Shown here: positions 51,309 to 62,600 of the stretch, piece by piece
Layout of the letters: every line of letters begins with the position of its first letter
Position numbering within the stretch: the first letter of the stretch is position 1
Assembly: GCF_036898465.1 (NCBI RefSeq)
Contig: NZ_JARUMJ010000001.1
Location: forward strand, 7,006,001 to 7,070,000
Reading direction: 5' to 3'
Length of the DNA stretch: 64,000 nt
Source: Streptomyces sp. B21-105
Lineage (GTDB): Bacteria > Actinomycetota > Actinomycetes > Streptomycetales > Streptomycetaceae
Notes under the pieces: model-generated
Told to the model about the DNA's origin: nothing
Database searches by the model: none
Seen by the model: the letters and a program-made list of their open reading frames with translations, nothing else
Translations under genes and position numbers: made by a program

Positions 51309-51423
51309 GAGTCCAGTCTGTCAGCAGACCGTGCGCCGACGACCTGGTTCGGGGGAGGGGCCACCCGTGATGATCTCTCGGCTGGGAATCGAAGAATCGG
51401 AAATGGAGGAAAGGTATCAACCC

Positions 51424-51660
51424 ATGACTGTCCCTGTTGCGCCGAATGAGCTCGTGGCCGCCTTGAAGGAACATGCCGGGGTGATGTCCGGACAGGACGT
51501 CGCGCCCAAAAGGGCTGTCGACGTCATGGAGCGGGTACGTGTCGCCGGTGACGGCTCGGTAACCGCAGACGCCGAGCGCATCAGCATCACGAGCCGCTGG
51601 GACTTCATCGTGACGGACCAGGAGGCATCGTCAGTTCGTCGAGGCCCGCGGCGCCGCATC
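51424..51660 (+). pseudogene. Hypothetical protein, 3' truncated
   Basis: Starts TVPVAPNELVAALKEHAGVM with GGAGGAAAGG well placed upstream, and continues SGQDVAPKRAVDVMERVRVA, DAERISITSRWDFIVTDQEA with coding-type codons. At ~51655 it runs into the 3' end of the convergent DUF262 gene and becomes its antisense strand, so the original gene was cut there. I do not recognise it. The junction marks the left border of the helicase/GmrSD operon. Confidence 0.5.
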
Positions 51661-54229
51661 AGATCACATTTCGGGCGTCCCAGCAGCCACGGAACCACGC
51701 GAGTGTCTCGGCCAGCAACTGGCGGTTGTGGTTCTCTTCCAGAAGGGAGAGACGGAAGTTGGGACGCAGTTCCAGCTTTCCCTCGGGGATGTCGACACCC
51801 TTCAGCTCGTTGAGCCGCCGCAGCAGTTCGGCGCGCAGCCCGCGGTCGGTGAACGGCTCACGCGCGGCGAGGTGCTGGAACACCACCTCGGCCGTGCCAC
51901 CGCGTCCGCCGCCCGGGTAGAGCGTCAGCGGCCAGATGCCGCGGCCCGGTGCCCCGGCCTCTCCGAGCATGAGGAACGCGCTGGTGATGGCCTGCCCGGC
52001 TCCGTGGCCGACCCATCCGCCGAGCTCCTCCCAACGGGTGAGGAGGGCACGGACCGCGTCGACCGTTGCAGGGGAGTCGTCTGCCGCGAGCTGACGGAAG
52101 AACCGGTCGGCGCGCGTCTCCTCGCTCTGGCCTTGCACCGTGCGCTGTGCCGTGTCGCCGTCCGCCTGGGTGTCGTCGACGCCGGTGAGCAGGAGGGCGA
52201 GATCGTCGGCAGTGATGCGTTGGGCCGGATCGGCGGCGCCGTTGACCGTGAAGCGGAGGCCGTCCGCGGTCAACCGGGCGCGGACGTCGCCGCCCTCGCC
52301 CGGGGACGTCCAGCGGAACCCGTCGGAGACCTTGCCGTCGGAGGTGAGCACGCGATGGGCGTTGGCCACGCCCGGGGTGGCGGCCAAATGGTTCCCCACG
52401 GCCTGCGCGCCCGAACCGAGGAATGCGGCGAGGTCACCGTAGGACGTCCAGGTGCCGTGAGGCAGCGCCGCGAGTACCTGATGGGCCAGCTGCCAGTCGC
52501 GGCTGCGCTCTGCCCGGCCGATTCCGCGCAGTGGGGCCGGCCACAGTGAGATCGCCCGCTCCGCGAGATCGTCGGCGCGGGCCAGAATCTCCTGCGCGCC
52601 CCACCGGTCGGTGGCGGCGATGCGTCGGTTCATCTCCAGGTGGCTGCCCTTGAGCAGGTCCTGCTTGCGCTCGAACGGGTGGTTGGACAGTTCCGAGTTG
52701 ACCGCCGTGAGGGTCAGGTTGCCGAGCGTATGCCGGAGCCGCGCGTGCAACTCCTCGGCGGTTTCCGTAGCGGCCGCGTCCTCGCTCAGCATCCGCATCC
52801 ACTCGTCCCCCGCGGACTGGGGCAGCACGTGTTCGATCGTGAGCTGCGCGGAGGCGAAGTCCACCGGTTCGGGGTGCCCATGGCTTTCCTCCAGCCGCTG
52901 GAGCACCATCTTGCGCTGGTGCCACCGCCCGTACTGGTAGAAGGGCGCGCTCCGGATCTTCCCGCGCAACTCGTCGTCGTCCGGCCAGAAGCGATTGTCC
53001 GCGGAGAGCAACTGATGCAGTCCGTCGGCCACGGGTACATCCAGCGGCAGCTGTCCGGGCACGGCCTGAAAAACGCGATTGAGGTTGTTCGTCGGCACCC
53101 GGCAGATCATCCGGCGCACCAGGAAGCTCTCGATGTACGACATCGCTCGGGCGGTGTCCGAGGAGCCGATCTCTCCGCGCTCACGTCGGTCCAGCAGCAG
53201 CATCAGAGCGGGGTAGGTGACCTGGGCCTGCCAGGTGTCCAAACGGCGCAAGTGGGCACGGACGGCGGGGTCCTGCTCCTCCTCGGGGTGGAGCAGGCGA
53301 CGGAACAGCGCGCCGCGGTGGTGCAAGTCCCTGATGTACGCCTCGATCTCCGCTTCGGTGATCTCGCGGCGCTCGAAGTGCTGTTGCTGAGACGCGTACA
53401 GGTCTTGACGGCGCACACGGTCGTCCCCGCCCAGCACCAACTGGAGCCACATGAGCTGTTCGAGTTCGTCGTTGCTCAGGCTGTTCTGCAGCGGCAGCCA
53501 GTAGGTCTCGTAGACGTGCTCGCCACGGGTGGGCATCCGCATGAAGAGGTAGTTGCGCAGCAGGTCGGCTTGGCTGAGCTTGAGACCGGTGTTGTTGAGG
53601 GACTCGAAGATGCGGTGGACGTTGTCGCCGCGTTCGGCGGTCACCGCGACCAGAGTGAGCCTGGACGTGATGGCCTGCTCGATGCGGAACACGTCCTGCG
53701 GGGCGGCCGGATCTTCCGCTTCGAGGAGTTTGCGGCGGAAGAAGCCGTAGGCCGTGCCGACGTTTCCGCCGCCTGCCTGTGTTCCGAGCGGACCACGGAC
53801 GTGCGCGGCGAACTGTGGCCGGTCGGCCTGCGTCGGCAGCAGCCGGAAATGGTCGGTGCCGTTCTTGCGCTTGTTGATCAGGTATTCCTCGTCGATGCGC
53901 TCGGCCTCGTCCGGCTGGGCGTCCGCGATGTGGTCGCGGATCGCGGCCAGAGCGAGTGACAGCGTCGTCAGCCGCTGCTGACCGTCGACGACGAGCCATC
54001 GAGGGAACGTCGCCTCGTTCTGCGGGGAAGGCGCCAGGACGACGGAGCCCAGGAAGTGGGTGCTAGCTCCGTCCCCGGACTCCAGCAGCTCGGCCTGCTC
54101 CAGGATGTCGGCCCACAGCTGTCCGAGTTGCCGCTCGGTCCAGGAGTACGTCCGCTGATAGAGCGGCACCTGGAACTGCTGGGCCCTGCCCTGCACGAGA
54201 TCGGCGAACAGGGTCTCCTTCGCCTGCAT
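51659..54229 (-). CDS. DUF262-DUF1524 (GmrSD-type) protein with alkyltransferase-like domain
   Basis: 856 residues. The DUF262 domain opens with FQVPLYQRTYSW (residues ~19-30) and has the ParB-like nucleotide motif VVDGQQRLTT (~80-89). The DUF1524 HNH-type nuclease domain carries IEHVLPQ (~464-470) and LGNLTLTAVNSELSNHPFERK. GmrSD proteins cleave modified phage DNA using NTP. Uncommonly, a domain like the DNA-binding part of O6-alkylguanine alkyltransferase follows (~585-640: LPHGTWTSYGDLAAFLG, HRVLTSDGKVS) without the catalytic PCHR cysteine. The last ~200 residues are unassigned. ATG 54229 follows GGGGGAC. It is the last gene of the operon, 105 bases after the helicase gene. Confidence 0.88.
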   Translation of the reverse strand: MQAKETLFADLVQGRAQQFQVPLYQRTYSWTERQLGQLWADILEQAELLESGDGASTHFLGSVVLAPSPQNEATFPRWLVVDGQQRLTTLSLALAAIRDHIADAQPDEAERIDEEYLINKRKNGTDHFRLLPTQADRPQFAAHVRGPLGTQAGGGNVGTAYGFFRRKLLEAEDPAAPQDVFRIEQAITSRLTLVAVTAERGDNVHRIFESLNNTGLKLSQADLLRNYLFMRMPTRGEHVYETYWLPLQNSLSNDELEQLMWLQLVLGGDDRVRRQDLYASQQQHFERREITEAEIEAYIRDLHHRGALFRRLLHPEEEQDPAVRAHLRRLDTWQAQVTYPALMLLLDRRERGEIGSSDTARAMSYIESFLVRRMICRVPTNNLNRVFQAVPGQLPLDVPVADGLHQLLSADNRFWPDDDELRGKIRSAPFYQYGRWHQRKMVLQRLEESHGHPEPVDFASAQLTIEHVLPQSAGDEWMRMLSEDAAATETAEELHARLRHTLGNLTLTAVNSELSNHPFERKQDLLKGSHLEMNRRIAATDRWGAQEILARADDLAERAISLWPAPLRGIGRAERSRDWQLAHQVLAALPHGTWTSYGDLAAFLGSGAQAVGNHLAATPGVANAHRVLTSDGKVSDGFRWTSPGEGGDVRARLTADGLRFTVNGAADPAQRITADDLALLLTGVDDTQADGDTAQRTVQGQSEETRADRFFRQLAADDSPATVDAVRALLTRWEELGGWVGHGAGQAITSAFLMLGEAGAPGRGIWPLTLYPGGGRGGTAEVVFQHLAAREPFTDRGLRAELLRRLNELKGVDIPEGKLELRPNFRLSLLEENHNRQLLAETLAWFRGCWDARNVI

Positions 54230-54334
54230 GATGTCCCCCCTGGCGAACCGTGTGTGACGACGTGCGGCAACGACCCTATGACCTCCGCCGGGGCACAGGT
54301 GGGCCAAGGCGGAAACCTGCCCCGGAGCCGGGAG

Positions 54335-56629
54335 TCACCTCCCGCCGCGGTCGGTCTGCGCCCACGAGCTGTCGAGGAACGGGCTGGGCCTGCCGTGCCA
54401 GAAGACGTCCACACTGTCGCGAGCCCGGGTCGCGGCCACGAAGAGCAGGGACCGGGCGCGCTGCATCTCGTGCCGGTAGCGGGCGGGTTCACGGTCACGC
54501 AGTCGGCTCACGTCCTCGCGCGGAACGAGCCCGTCGGTCACGCCCGCGATGATCATCCGCTGGTACTCCAGCCCCTTGAACCGGAACATCGTGCCGATGT
54601 GCACCCCGGTGGAGCCGTTCGGCCCGTCGGAGCGGATCTCCACCGAGTCGACGCCGTGCAGCTTCAGCGTGTACCCCAGCTCGGTCGCCATCTGATTGGT
54701 CGGGACGCACACCGCGATCCGCTCGTGCGGGACAGCCGTGTCCGGGTCCGTGTCCCACTCCGTGATCAGAGCGGCGACACCCTCCCGCTCGGCCTCCCAG
54801 TCCGGGAAGGCGTGCCCGGCCGGGAGGCCGCCGTTGAGCACGGACCGGTATCCGGCGAGGGTCTCCGTGCCGCCGTCGAGATCGTCGTACGTCGTCTCGC
54901 CCAGGACTGCGAGGGCCGAGCGCAGGATCTGCCGCGTGGTGCGGTAGCTGAGGGTCAGCTTCGCGGACCGGCCGCGGATGTTGACGCCCAGACTGCCGAG
55001 CGTCACCTGGTTCTTGTAGATGCGCTGGTGGGTGTCGCCCACCAGGAACAGGTCGTCCGACGTACGGGGGGCCATGGCGCGCAGCATCTTCCAGTGGGCG
55101 GGGCGCAGGTCCTGGGCCTCGTCCACCACGATGTGGCGGTACCGGTAGCGCAGCCGGCCTCCGGAGCCGTCCTGCAGGTGGATGTTGTCGAGGCCACCCG
55201 CTTCCTCCCGCTGCCGCGCGATGTTCCGGATGCGTTGTTCCCGGCCCATCTCCAGGCGCGCCGCGCGCTCCGCCACCTGGTCCCAGGTCTGCCGCCCGAG
55301 CCGGTCGAGCCGCTGGGCGAAGCGTTCGGCGAGCTGCCAGATCTCGGCCCGCTCGCCGCGGCCGACGCTCTTGCCGCGCCCGGCCCGCCGGGCACGGAAG
55401 TAGTCGGTGCGGCTGCCGACCGCCTGGCCGAGGATGACCTGGGTCCACTCCTCGTGCAGGAATTCCGGGTCCCAGGTGTTCTCGCCCAGTTCGTCGAGCA
55501 GTGCGCGCCACTCGCGTACGGCCTGCCCGTCGTCGATGGCCTGCTTGCCGTTGCCGGGTTCGGCCTCGCGGACGACGCGCAGCGCCAACTGGTCGACGTG
55601 ACTCACGTCGACCCGGCCGAGCAGTTCCTCACCGCCCAGCTCCAGCAACCGGGAGCGCAGGTCGGCGGCGAGGTTCTTGTTGTAGGTGGTGAGCAGGACC
55701 GGCTTGTCGTGCCCCGGGGGGAGTTGCCGGACGAGGTGGCGTACCCGGTGCAGGGCGACGACGGTCTTGCCCGTGCCGGGCCCGCCTCCGACCCGTGCCG
55801 GTCCGTTGTAGCGGCGCTCGACGAGTCTGGCCTGAGTGGGGTGCAGGAAGCTCTTCCACCGGCCGAAGTCACCGCTCTCCAGGGCTCCGCGCAGGTCCTC
55901 GTCCGTGGTGGTGACGACCGTGGCCGGTCGCCGGGCGGCGGCCGCGAAGTCGTCCGGGTCGACCGGCTCGGTGGCGGCCACCGGTCGGGTCACCTGGTCG
56001 AGCACGTCGTCGTACGACGCGCCGTCGAACAGGGCGATCAGCACCTCGCCGGTCAGCTGCGGCGCGTACTCGACGAGTCCCAGCAACTGGTCCTCGGTGG
56101 TGAGCGTGCGGATGACCGGCAGCAGGGGTTCCGCGACGCCGAGTTCGGACAACTGAAGGTCGGAGAGGGCCGTGAACAGGGGCTCGGACCGCGACACCGG
56201 GGGGAGCGGTTCGGGGGCGGCCGGCGGGTGCGGTTCGGGCGTGGCGGCCGGTGCCGGGGCGGTCGCGCCGGGCAGCCTGCCCAGGACGCTGTCCTCCACC
56301 ACCTCCAGATCGACGTACTCGATGCCGCCGGTGACCTGGTTGACCCCGTACGAGAGCCGGTTGTAGACGTCCTTGCGGTGCTTGACGGAGACGATCAGCC
56401 AGTCGTCGTCGGCGAGGCGCAGCAGCAGGGCCCGGTACTCGTCGTTGACGCGTGCCGACCACAACCGGTGGTCGCCCTTGAGCTGCTGGAGTTTGAGGCC
56501 GGTGGTGTGCGGGTTCGTCCTGAACTTGTGCTGGAAGTCGAAGAAGGCGCCCTTGACCGTGCGGGGCAGCTTGAGGATCTCCTTGTCGGCCCGGTCGAGC
56601 AGGCGCAGTGTGACGCCGGAGGTGGTCAT
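54335..56629 (-). CDS. UvrD/Rep-type helicase with RelE/ParE-like N-terminus
   Basis: 764 residues. Residues 1-~95 (RLLDRADKEILKLPRTVKGA, LKLQQLKGDHRLWSARVNDE, YRALLLRLADDDWLIVSVKH) have the RelE/ParE toxin-like fold. A Pro/Ala linker and a helical region follow. The superfamily-1 helicase shows Walker A GGGPGTGKTVVA (~279-290), DEAQDL (~503), LTLSYRTTRQI (motif IV), GTMFRFKGLEYQRM (motif V) and FVAATRAR (motif VI). It should unwind or translocate on DNA 3'-5'. Its ATG overlaps the stop of the giant helicase gene by 4 bp, so the two proteins are made together. Confidence 0.88.
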   Translation of the reverse strand: MTTSGVTLRLLDRADKEILKLPRTVKGAFFDFQHKFRTNPHTTGLKLQQLKGDHRLWSARVNDEYRALLLRLADDDWLIVSVKHRKDVYNRLSYGVNQVTGGIEYVDLEVVEDSVLGRLPGATAPAPAATPEPHPPAAPEPLPPVSRSEPLFTALSDLQLSELGVAEPLLPVIRTLTTEDQLLGLVEYAPQLTGEVLIALFDGASYDDVLDQVTRPVAATEPVDPDDFAAAARRPATVVTTTDEDLRGALESGDFGRWKSFLHPTQARLVERRYNGPARVGGGPGTGKTVVALHRVRHLVRQLPPGHDKPVLLTTYNKNLAADLRSRLLELGGEELLGRVDVSHVDQLALRVVREAEPGNGKQAIDDGQAVREWRALLDELGENTWDPEFLHEEWTQVILGQAVGSRTDYFRARRAGRGKSVGRGERAEIWQLAERFAQRLDRLGRQTWDQVAERAARLEMGREQRIRNIARQREEAGGLDNIHLQDGSGGRLRYRYRHIVVDEAQDLRPAHWKMLRAMAPRTSDDLFLVGDTHQRIYKNQVTLGSLGVNIRGRSAKLTLSYRTTRQILRSALAVLGETTYDDLDGGTETLAGYRSVLNGGLPAGHAFPDWEAEREGVAALITEWDTDPDTAVPHERIAVCVPTNQMATELGYTLKLHGVDSVEIRSDGPNGSTGVHIGTMFRFKGLEYQRMIIAGVTDGLVPREDVSRLRDREPARYRHEMQRARSLLFVAATRARDSVDVFWHGRPSPFLDSSWAQTDRGGR

Positions 56630-59600
56630 CGCTTCGGCTCCCCGTCGCTGGTGGTGTCCTTGTTCGGGTCCCGGCCTTCGAGCCGGGCGATCAGCTCGGC
56701 GCTGTCCCAGTCGGCCGCCGTGCGGACCGTCCAGCCGGCCGCTGTGAACGCGCGCTCCTGGTCCTCGGCCTCGTAGTCCGGCTCGTCGCCGGCCGGGCGG
56801 GGGGCGCGGACCACGCCGATCAGGGCGTCCGGCCAGGCGAGATCGGCCTGCCAGCCGTGGCCGTCCAGTTCGTAGCCGTCCCGCGGGAGCGGCACCGCCG
56901 CCGAGGCCAGCGCGTGTGCGAGGGCGGCGAGCCCCGGCTCCTCCGGGTCCAGCAGCTCGATGACCTGGTCCCAGCCGGGGTCCCGGCCGTGGTCCGTGCG
57001 GCCGCGCTGCTCCGCCGCATCCGCTTCCCGCGCGGCGGTGTCGTCGGCGGGGACGGCGGGGACGGCCGGTACGGCGGCGGCTTCCACGGCGGAGGGCTCC
57101 TCCGCGGGCCGGGGCGCCGGGATGCGCGCGGAGGACAACCAGCCCTCTCCGCCGGTCACGGTGAGGACCTCGGGGTCGAAGCCGTCGAGCATGCCCGATG
57201 TCAGCTGCGCGCTGTCACCGCCGCCGTGTTCGAGGAACTGCAGCACATTGCCCCACCAGAGCCAGGCGCGCCAGCGCCGCTTGTGAGCCGGCCCTTCCTC
57301 CAGGGCCGCGGCGCTGTCGTCGAGCACGGCCAGTCCCGTCCACACGGGCGGGGTCCGCCTGCCGTCGGCGGCCAGCACCAGGCGGCAGCCCGAGGCGTCG
57401 GAGCCGTACAGCATCCGCACCGGCCCGGCGGCCCCGGCGGCTACGCCTTCGCGCAGCGCCTCCCGGATGCCCGCTGCGGCCTCGGCGCCGGTGAGGGCGG
57501 CGCCACGGATCCCGGTGGCCCCGCTCATGCCCGCGGCCACCGCTTCCGCCCGCCGTCGCCAGCGTTCGGGATCGGGCGAGCGCAGGTAGGCCAGCAGCAT
57601 CCGGGCCGGGTTGACCCACATGGTCTCGGCGAGTTCGCCGGGCAGCCCGCGGCCCACCCGGTCGTAGTAGTCGCGGGCGCGTTGTCGGCCGGTGGTGTCG
57701 TAGGGCGTCCACACGGAGATGTCCGCGTCGGTCCCCGCGTACCCGGAGTCGTTGATCCGGCGGCGCCACGCCATCACGTCGTGGTAGGTCAGCTGGAACA
57801 CCCGCAGCCCGTCGGCCCGGAGCCGGGTGCGCTTCACGGCGTCGTCCGCGAGCCGGTTGTGTTCGCGGGTGGCGTGGTACGCGTAGCCGTCGAGGTACAG
57901 CGCGACGCGCGGACTCGGGGAGTCCAGCCGCTCCAGGAGTATGTCGGGCCGGGTGCCGTCCAGCGCGCGCTGCTGGGAGACGCGCCAGCTGACGGTGGAG
58001 CCGTCCGGTGCCGTGAGCCGCAGGTCCAGGGCGTAGGTGCCGGCCGAGGTGGTGTAGGCGTCCGCCGCGGCCTTGGATTCCGGGAGCTTGGCCCAGTCCC
58101 GCAACGTCTCGACGAACAAGACCTCGAGGTCGCTCTCGGCCTGCCGCTGAATCGGGATGTCCTGGGTGGTCCTGACCCGTGAGGTGCGCCAGCGTTCTCC
58201 TTCGGCGCCCAGGAGTTCGTCCAGCATCTGCCGGACCTCGTTGCGGCTGACCTTGTCGTAGTCGGCGGCCGGCACCCGCCGCAGCAGGCACTGGTGGCAG
58301 CCGTCCATGCCCTTCTCCTGGCACGGGCAGTGCTCGATGACGTCCCGTGCCCGGAGCAGTACCTCCCGGAAGCCGTCCGCGGAGGCCAGCCGGTGCAGGT
58401 AGCCGGTGCCGCCGGGCAGCCGGTCGTAGACGACCAGGAAGCGCCGGGGCCAGTCGGTCTCCGGGTCGCCCGCGTCGTCGGGCATGGTCGCCTCGGCGAT
58501 GTCGATGTGGTCGGGATCGCCGCCGTAGCGGGCGGCGATCCCCGCGAACAGGGCGGCGGTGAACGACGCGAGGCGCTCCTTGAAGCGGGCCACCGAGGCG
58601 GGCAGCAGGATGCGGACGGCCTCGGTGGTCAGTTCGTGGGCCAGCAGCAGGGGCACGTCCCGGCCCGCGCCCTGCGCTCCGACCGTGCTCGCCGCGGCGC
58701 CACGGATCCGACGGCGCGGGCACCACAGCAGATGGTGCGCCGAGGCCGGGGCGCTCGCCGCGCCGGACTCGGTGAGCGCGTGCTGGGGCACGTCCACCAC
58801 CGGTCTGCCGTCGGCCGTCGCGCCGCCGCAGGAGGTGCAGACGTAGAAGGGGTTGAGGCGGACGTCCTCCCCGGCGAGCGGCACCGTGCTGCTGCCGTCC
58901 TCGCGGTCGAGGCCCAGGTTCAGGGTCCGGATCGTGGCGTGACGCGTGAAGTCCACGCCGAACACGGCCCCGTCGTGCCGCCAGGATCCGGGAACGAGAC
59001 GGTCGGGGTCGATGTCGACGGTGGTGAGGGTCGCGTAGTGCCTGCGGTCGCGTTCGTCGCGGTCGTCGCGCACCCGGGCGTCCTCGCGCCTGTCGCGGGA
59101 CAGCACACGCCGGGGACGCAGCACGTACTGCACGCAGCCCGCGTCGGCGATCTCCCGGCCGCGGCAGCGCGGGCACGGCGTCGTGTCGCGCTCGGCGTTC
59201 TCGGTCCGCACGTAGCCGCAGGCGGGACAGAGCCGCCACACCGACCAGGAGCGCCGGTCGGGGCCGCCGATGTCGAGGGCGCGGACCACGTGCCGGTAGC
59301 CGTTGACGTAGAAGCTGTTGCCGGGGGCGAGTTCGGTCAGGGCCAGGGTGCTGGACCGTTCGTAGTCCCGGGTCTCGCTGCGGTACACCTTGGCCGCGGC
59401 CGGCCGGGCCCCCTCCTCCTGCGGGCCGTCCTCCTCGTCGGGGGTCTGAGACCAGTACAGCGTGGCTTCCAGCCGGGTGGTGGTGTCCGTCAGGCTGTAG
59501 TTCGGCAGCAGGCCGAGGTCCACCAGGGTGGCGTGAGCGGCGGACTGGCTCAGTTCCCGCAGCAGGTCCCCGGCGGCACGGCGCTCGGCCAGCAGTTCGC

Positions 59601-62600
59601 GCCGCTCCCGCTCCTGCGTGTCGTCGGACGAGGCGAGCTGCCCGGCCGCCTCGTCGATCGCCGCGATTCTGCGGCGCACCTCCTCGCGCCGGCCGGTCCA
59701 GTCCTCCTCCGCCTCCTGAAGCACCCGGACGATTCCGCCGGTCGCGTACGCGCGCAGTTCGTCCGCCGCGTGCTCCGAGACGCCCTCCATGTCGGTGTCC
59801 TGGCCGTCGCCGGCGGGGAACAGCGCGAGGAAGTCCTCCACGAGGCGCGTCCCGTGTGTCTGCGCGGCGTCCGCGAGATCCTGGCACCATCCGCCGGTGC
59901 CGAACAGGGCGGACGACAGCCGGGGCACGGGCGGGAGGGTTTCGCCGTCCGAGGTCCGCAGTTCCCCGCGGGCCGCCAGGTCCAAGAGCCGGGCTGTGTA
60001 CTGGCGGCGCAGGATCTCCACGGCCGACAGGTAGCAGCCGGGCGGCAGGATGGTCCCGGCGATCATCTCGCGTGGCTGGTCCAGGTAGTACAGGTCGCGT
60101 GCCCGGCGTCCGCCGAAAGCGACCACCAGCGCGTTGCCGGTGCGTCGTCCGGCCCGCCCCGCCCGCTGCACGTAGTTGGCCGGACCGGCGGGCAGGGAGC
60201 CGAGCAGGACGGCCGACAGGTCGCCGATGTCGATGCCGAGTTCCAGGGTGGGGGTGCACGCCAGGACGTTGGGGTCGGTGTAGTGCGTGCCCGCCTTGAA
60301 GGCGCGCTCGACGCGCTCCCGTTCGGGACGGCTCAGCATGCCGGTGTGCTCGGCCGTCACCACGCGGAACGTGCCGCCCGTCAGGTAGAGGCGCCGGTAG
60401 TAGTCCCGGCGGTAGTCCCGCTCCCGCACGGGCCGTTCGGGGCGGAGGCCTTCGACTCCGGTGGTGGAGATGTCGGGCTGCGGCGCGGTGAGGCGTCCCT
60501 TGCACCGATAGCGGGGGCAGGGGTGGCCGTACCAGCGGGTGCGCCGCTCGGGGACGACGACCTGCTGCCAGCCGCAGTCCTCGCAGGCGACGAAGGCCTT
60601 GTTGACGACGGCGTCGTCGAGCAGTCGTACCTGGATGTGACCGGGCTGGAGCCCGTACACCCGGGTCTGACGGTCGCGGCTGGTGCGCGCCGACAGGACA
60701 CCGGCGTCGGCGAGGTGGGGCAGCAGTCTGCGCAGGTACTCGGTCGCGCCGGCGGCGTCCAGGTCCAGACATCGGCGGGTCCAGTCCTGGTACCAGCCCA
60801 GCCGTCCGGTGACCGCGTCGAACTCGGACCCGTCCTTCTGTCCGTCCAGCAGGAACCGCGGCGGAGCGACGCCCTCGGGGAAGGCGGGCATGCCGTCGGG
60901 TCTGCGCCCGGAGATGAGGTAGCGGTTGACGCCGGCTTCCTTGATCCAGGTGTCGAGCCAGCGGTGCCGCACCGCGCCGCGCTGCCGCAGCCGCTCCAGC
61001 AGACCCCGGAGGTAGGCGAGATAGCGCTCGGGTGTGGGCAGCCCGCCCACGGCCAGCAGCTGGCCGGGCAGGGCCAGGTGAACGTCCCGGGCGAGGTCGG
61101 TGACTCCGTCGGGGTCGGCCACCGTCACCTCGGCCGCCGCGGTCCGGGTCAGTTCCAGGGTGCGGCCCATGCGGCTGCGCAGCCCGAACTCCATGACGGT
61201 CGCGAAGGCCAGCCGCTCGCCGATCAGCCTCCAGGTGCGCGCGTCGCCCGTGCCCCGGCCGGACAGCAGCCGGTCGACGCCCGGCTCGTCGTGGAGGTCG
61301 GGGGGCACGACGGCGGCCAGCGCCTCGGGATCGTCCACCGACTCCAGGACCAGCCCGATCAGGTCGTTGAGCGCCGTCGGAGCCCCGGATTCGTCCAGGT
61401 TGTGCGCGAGCAGCGAGCGCAGGGAGAACTTGTACGAGGCGTTCGCGACGTATCCCGCCCGGTGTGCCGCGTCCTGGGTGGAGTCGTTGAACAGCAGCGT
61501 CTTGCGTTCTTCCGGGACGAGCGCGATGTCGCCGCCGGTGAACAGCTGGGTGACCGTCGCCGAGGCGAGGGCCGCCTGGGCGGTACCGAGGAAGCGGATG
61601 CTGTTGTCGGTGTGGCAGGCCGGGCACCGGTCGTCCTTCGCGGCCCGGTCGGCGCTCTTGCGGTCGAGCACGGCCAGCGCGAACCAGGCGTCGATCAGTT
61701 CCCCGTCGTCCGCGGGGGTGGGCAGTCGGTAGGCGCCCCGTGAGCCGTCCAGGACGACGACGGACAGCGGGTCGACGCCGCCGTCCGAGGGCCGGGCCCC
61801 GGTGAGCGCGTCGAGGGTCTGCCGTCGCTCACCTGGCGTGGCGGCGATGAAGTAGCGCAGGCGCCGCTTGTCCCGGCCGACACCGGCCCGCCAGATGCGG
61901 TCCTGCGCGGTGACGAGCTGCTGCGGATCGGCCTCGGGGGACAGCGCGGCCCATCCGGAGCGTCCGCAGGTGCGGCAGTACACGGCCGGAAGGTGCACCT
62001 GGGCGGGGCGCGGGGCGGTGTCGGCGCCCGGCAGGGGCTGTGGCCGGCGGCTCGACGCGTACGACGGCATGCTTGCGGAGGAGGCGTCCGCGTCCTCCTC
62101 GCCGGGCGGCCCGGCGTTGAGCGCCTCCCGGCGGGCGGCGGTCCGGTCGTCCTCGTACCAGCGGAACTCGGGGGCCGGTCCGACTCCGCGCAGCACGCGG
62201 GTCACGGGCCGCACCCACAGGTGCGCCTCGATGTGCAGCAGCGGCCGGGGGCTGCGCTCGTCGGAGTCCGGGTCGCGGGCGGCGGACAGGAGTGCCACGA
62301 ACCGGGAGAGCGCCTGGAGCGCCAGCCGGGGGTTCTCGCGCGCGGTGCGGCCCCAGGCGTACCCGAACCGGGGGCCGAGCCGGTCGCGCAGCGTCCATTC
62401 GTCCAGTGGTTCGCCGTCGAGCAGCGACAGCACGCCGAGGGTGAAGTCGTGGCGCTTCAGCATCCGTCCGACGCGGAAGACGTCCAGGCCGCTGCGGCCC
62501 AGCAGCCGGGTGGCGAGCGCGTCCAGGTCCAGCAGGTCGGGCCGTGCCTCGACGTCCGGCCCGCCGGACACCGCGACGACCTCCTGCGGGCTCGGCGGTT

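Noticed and set aside
26109..51600. Prophage
   Set aside because: No capsid, portal, terminase, tail or lysis genes were found. The region is mosaic debris with IS and recombinase remnants.
54056..56776. 906-codon plus-strand frame opposite the UvrD-type helicase
   Set aside because: It is a shadow of the helicase gene; its sequence has only Val/Gly/Arg-rich stretches.
58294..61743. 1149-codon open frame on the plus strand opposite the giant helicase gene (and a 1470-codon minus frame at 57215-61627)
   Set aside because: Both are products of very high GC with few stop codons. They have no motifs and the composition of frame-shifted coding DNA, while the 56626-63561 frame shows complete helicase and zinc motifs.
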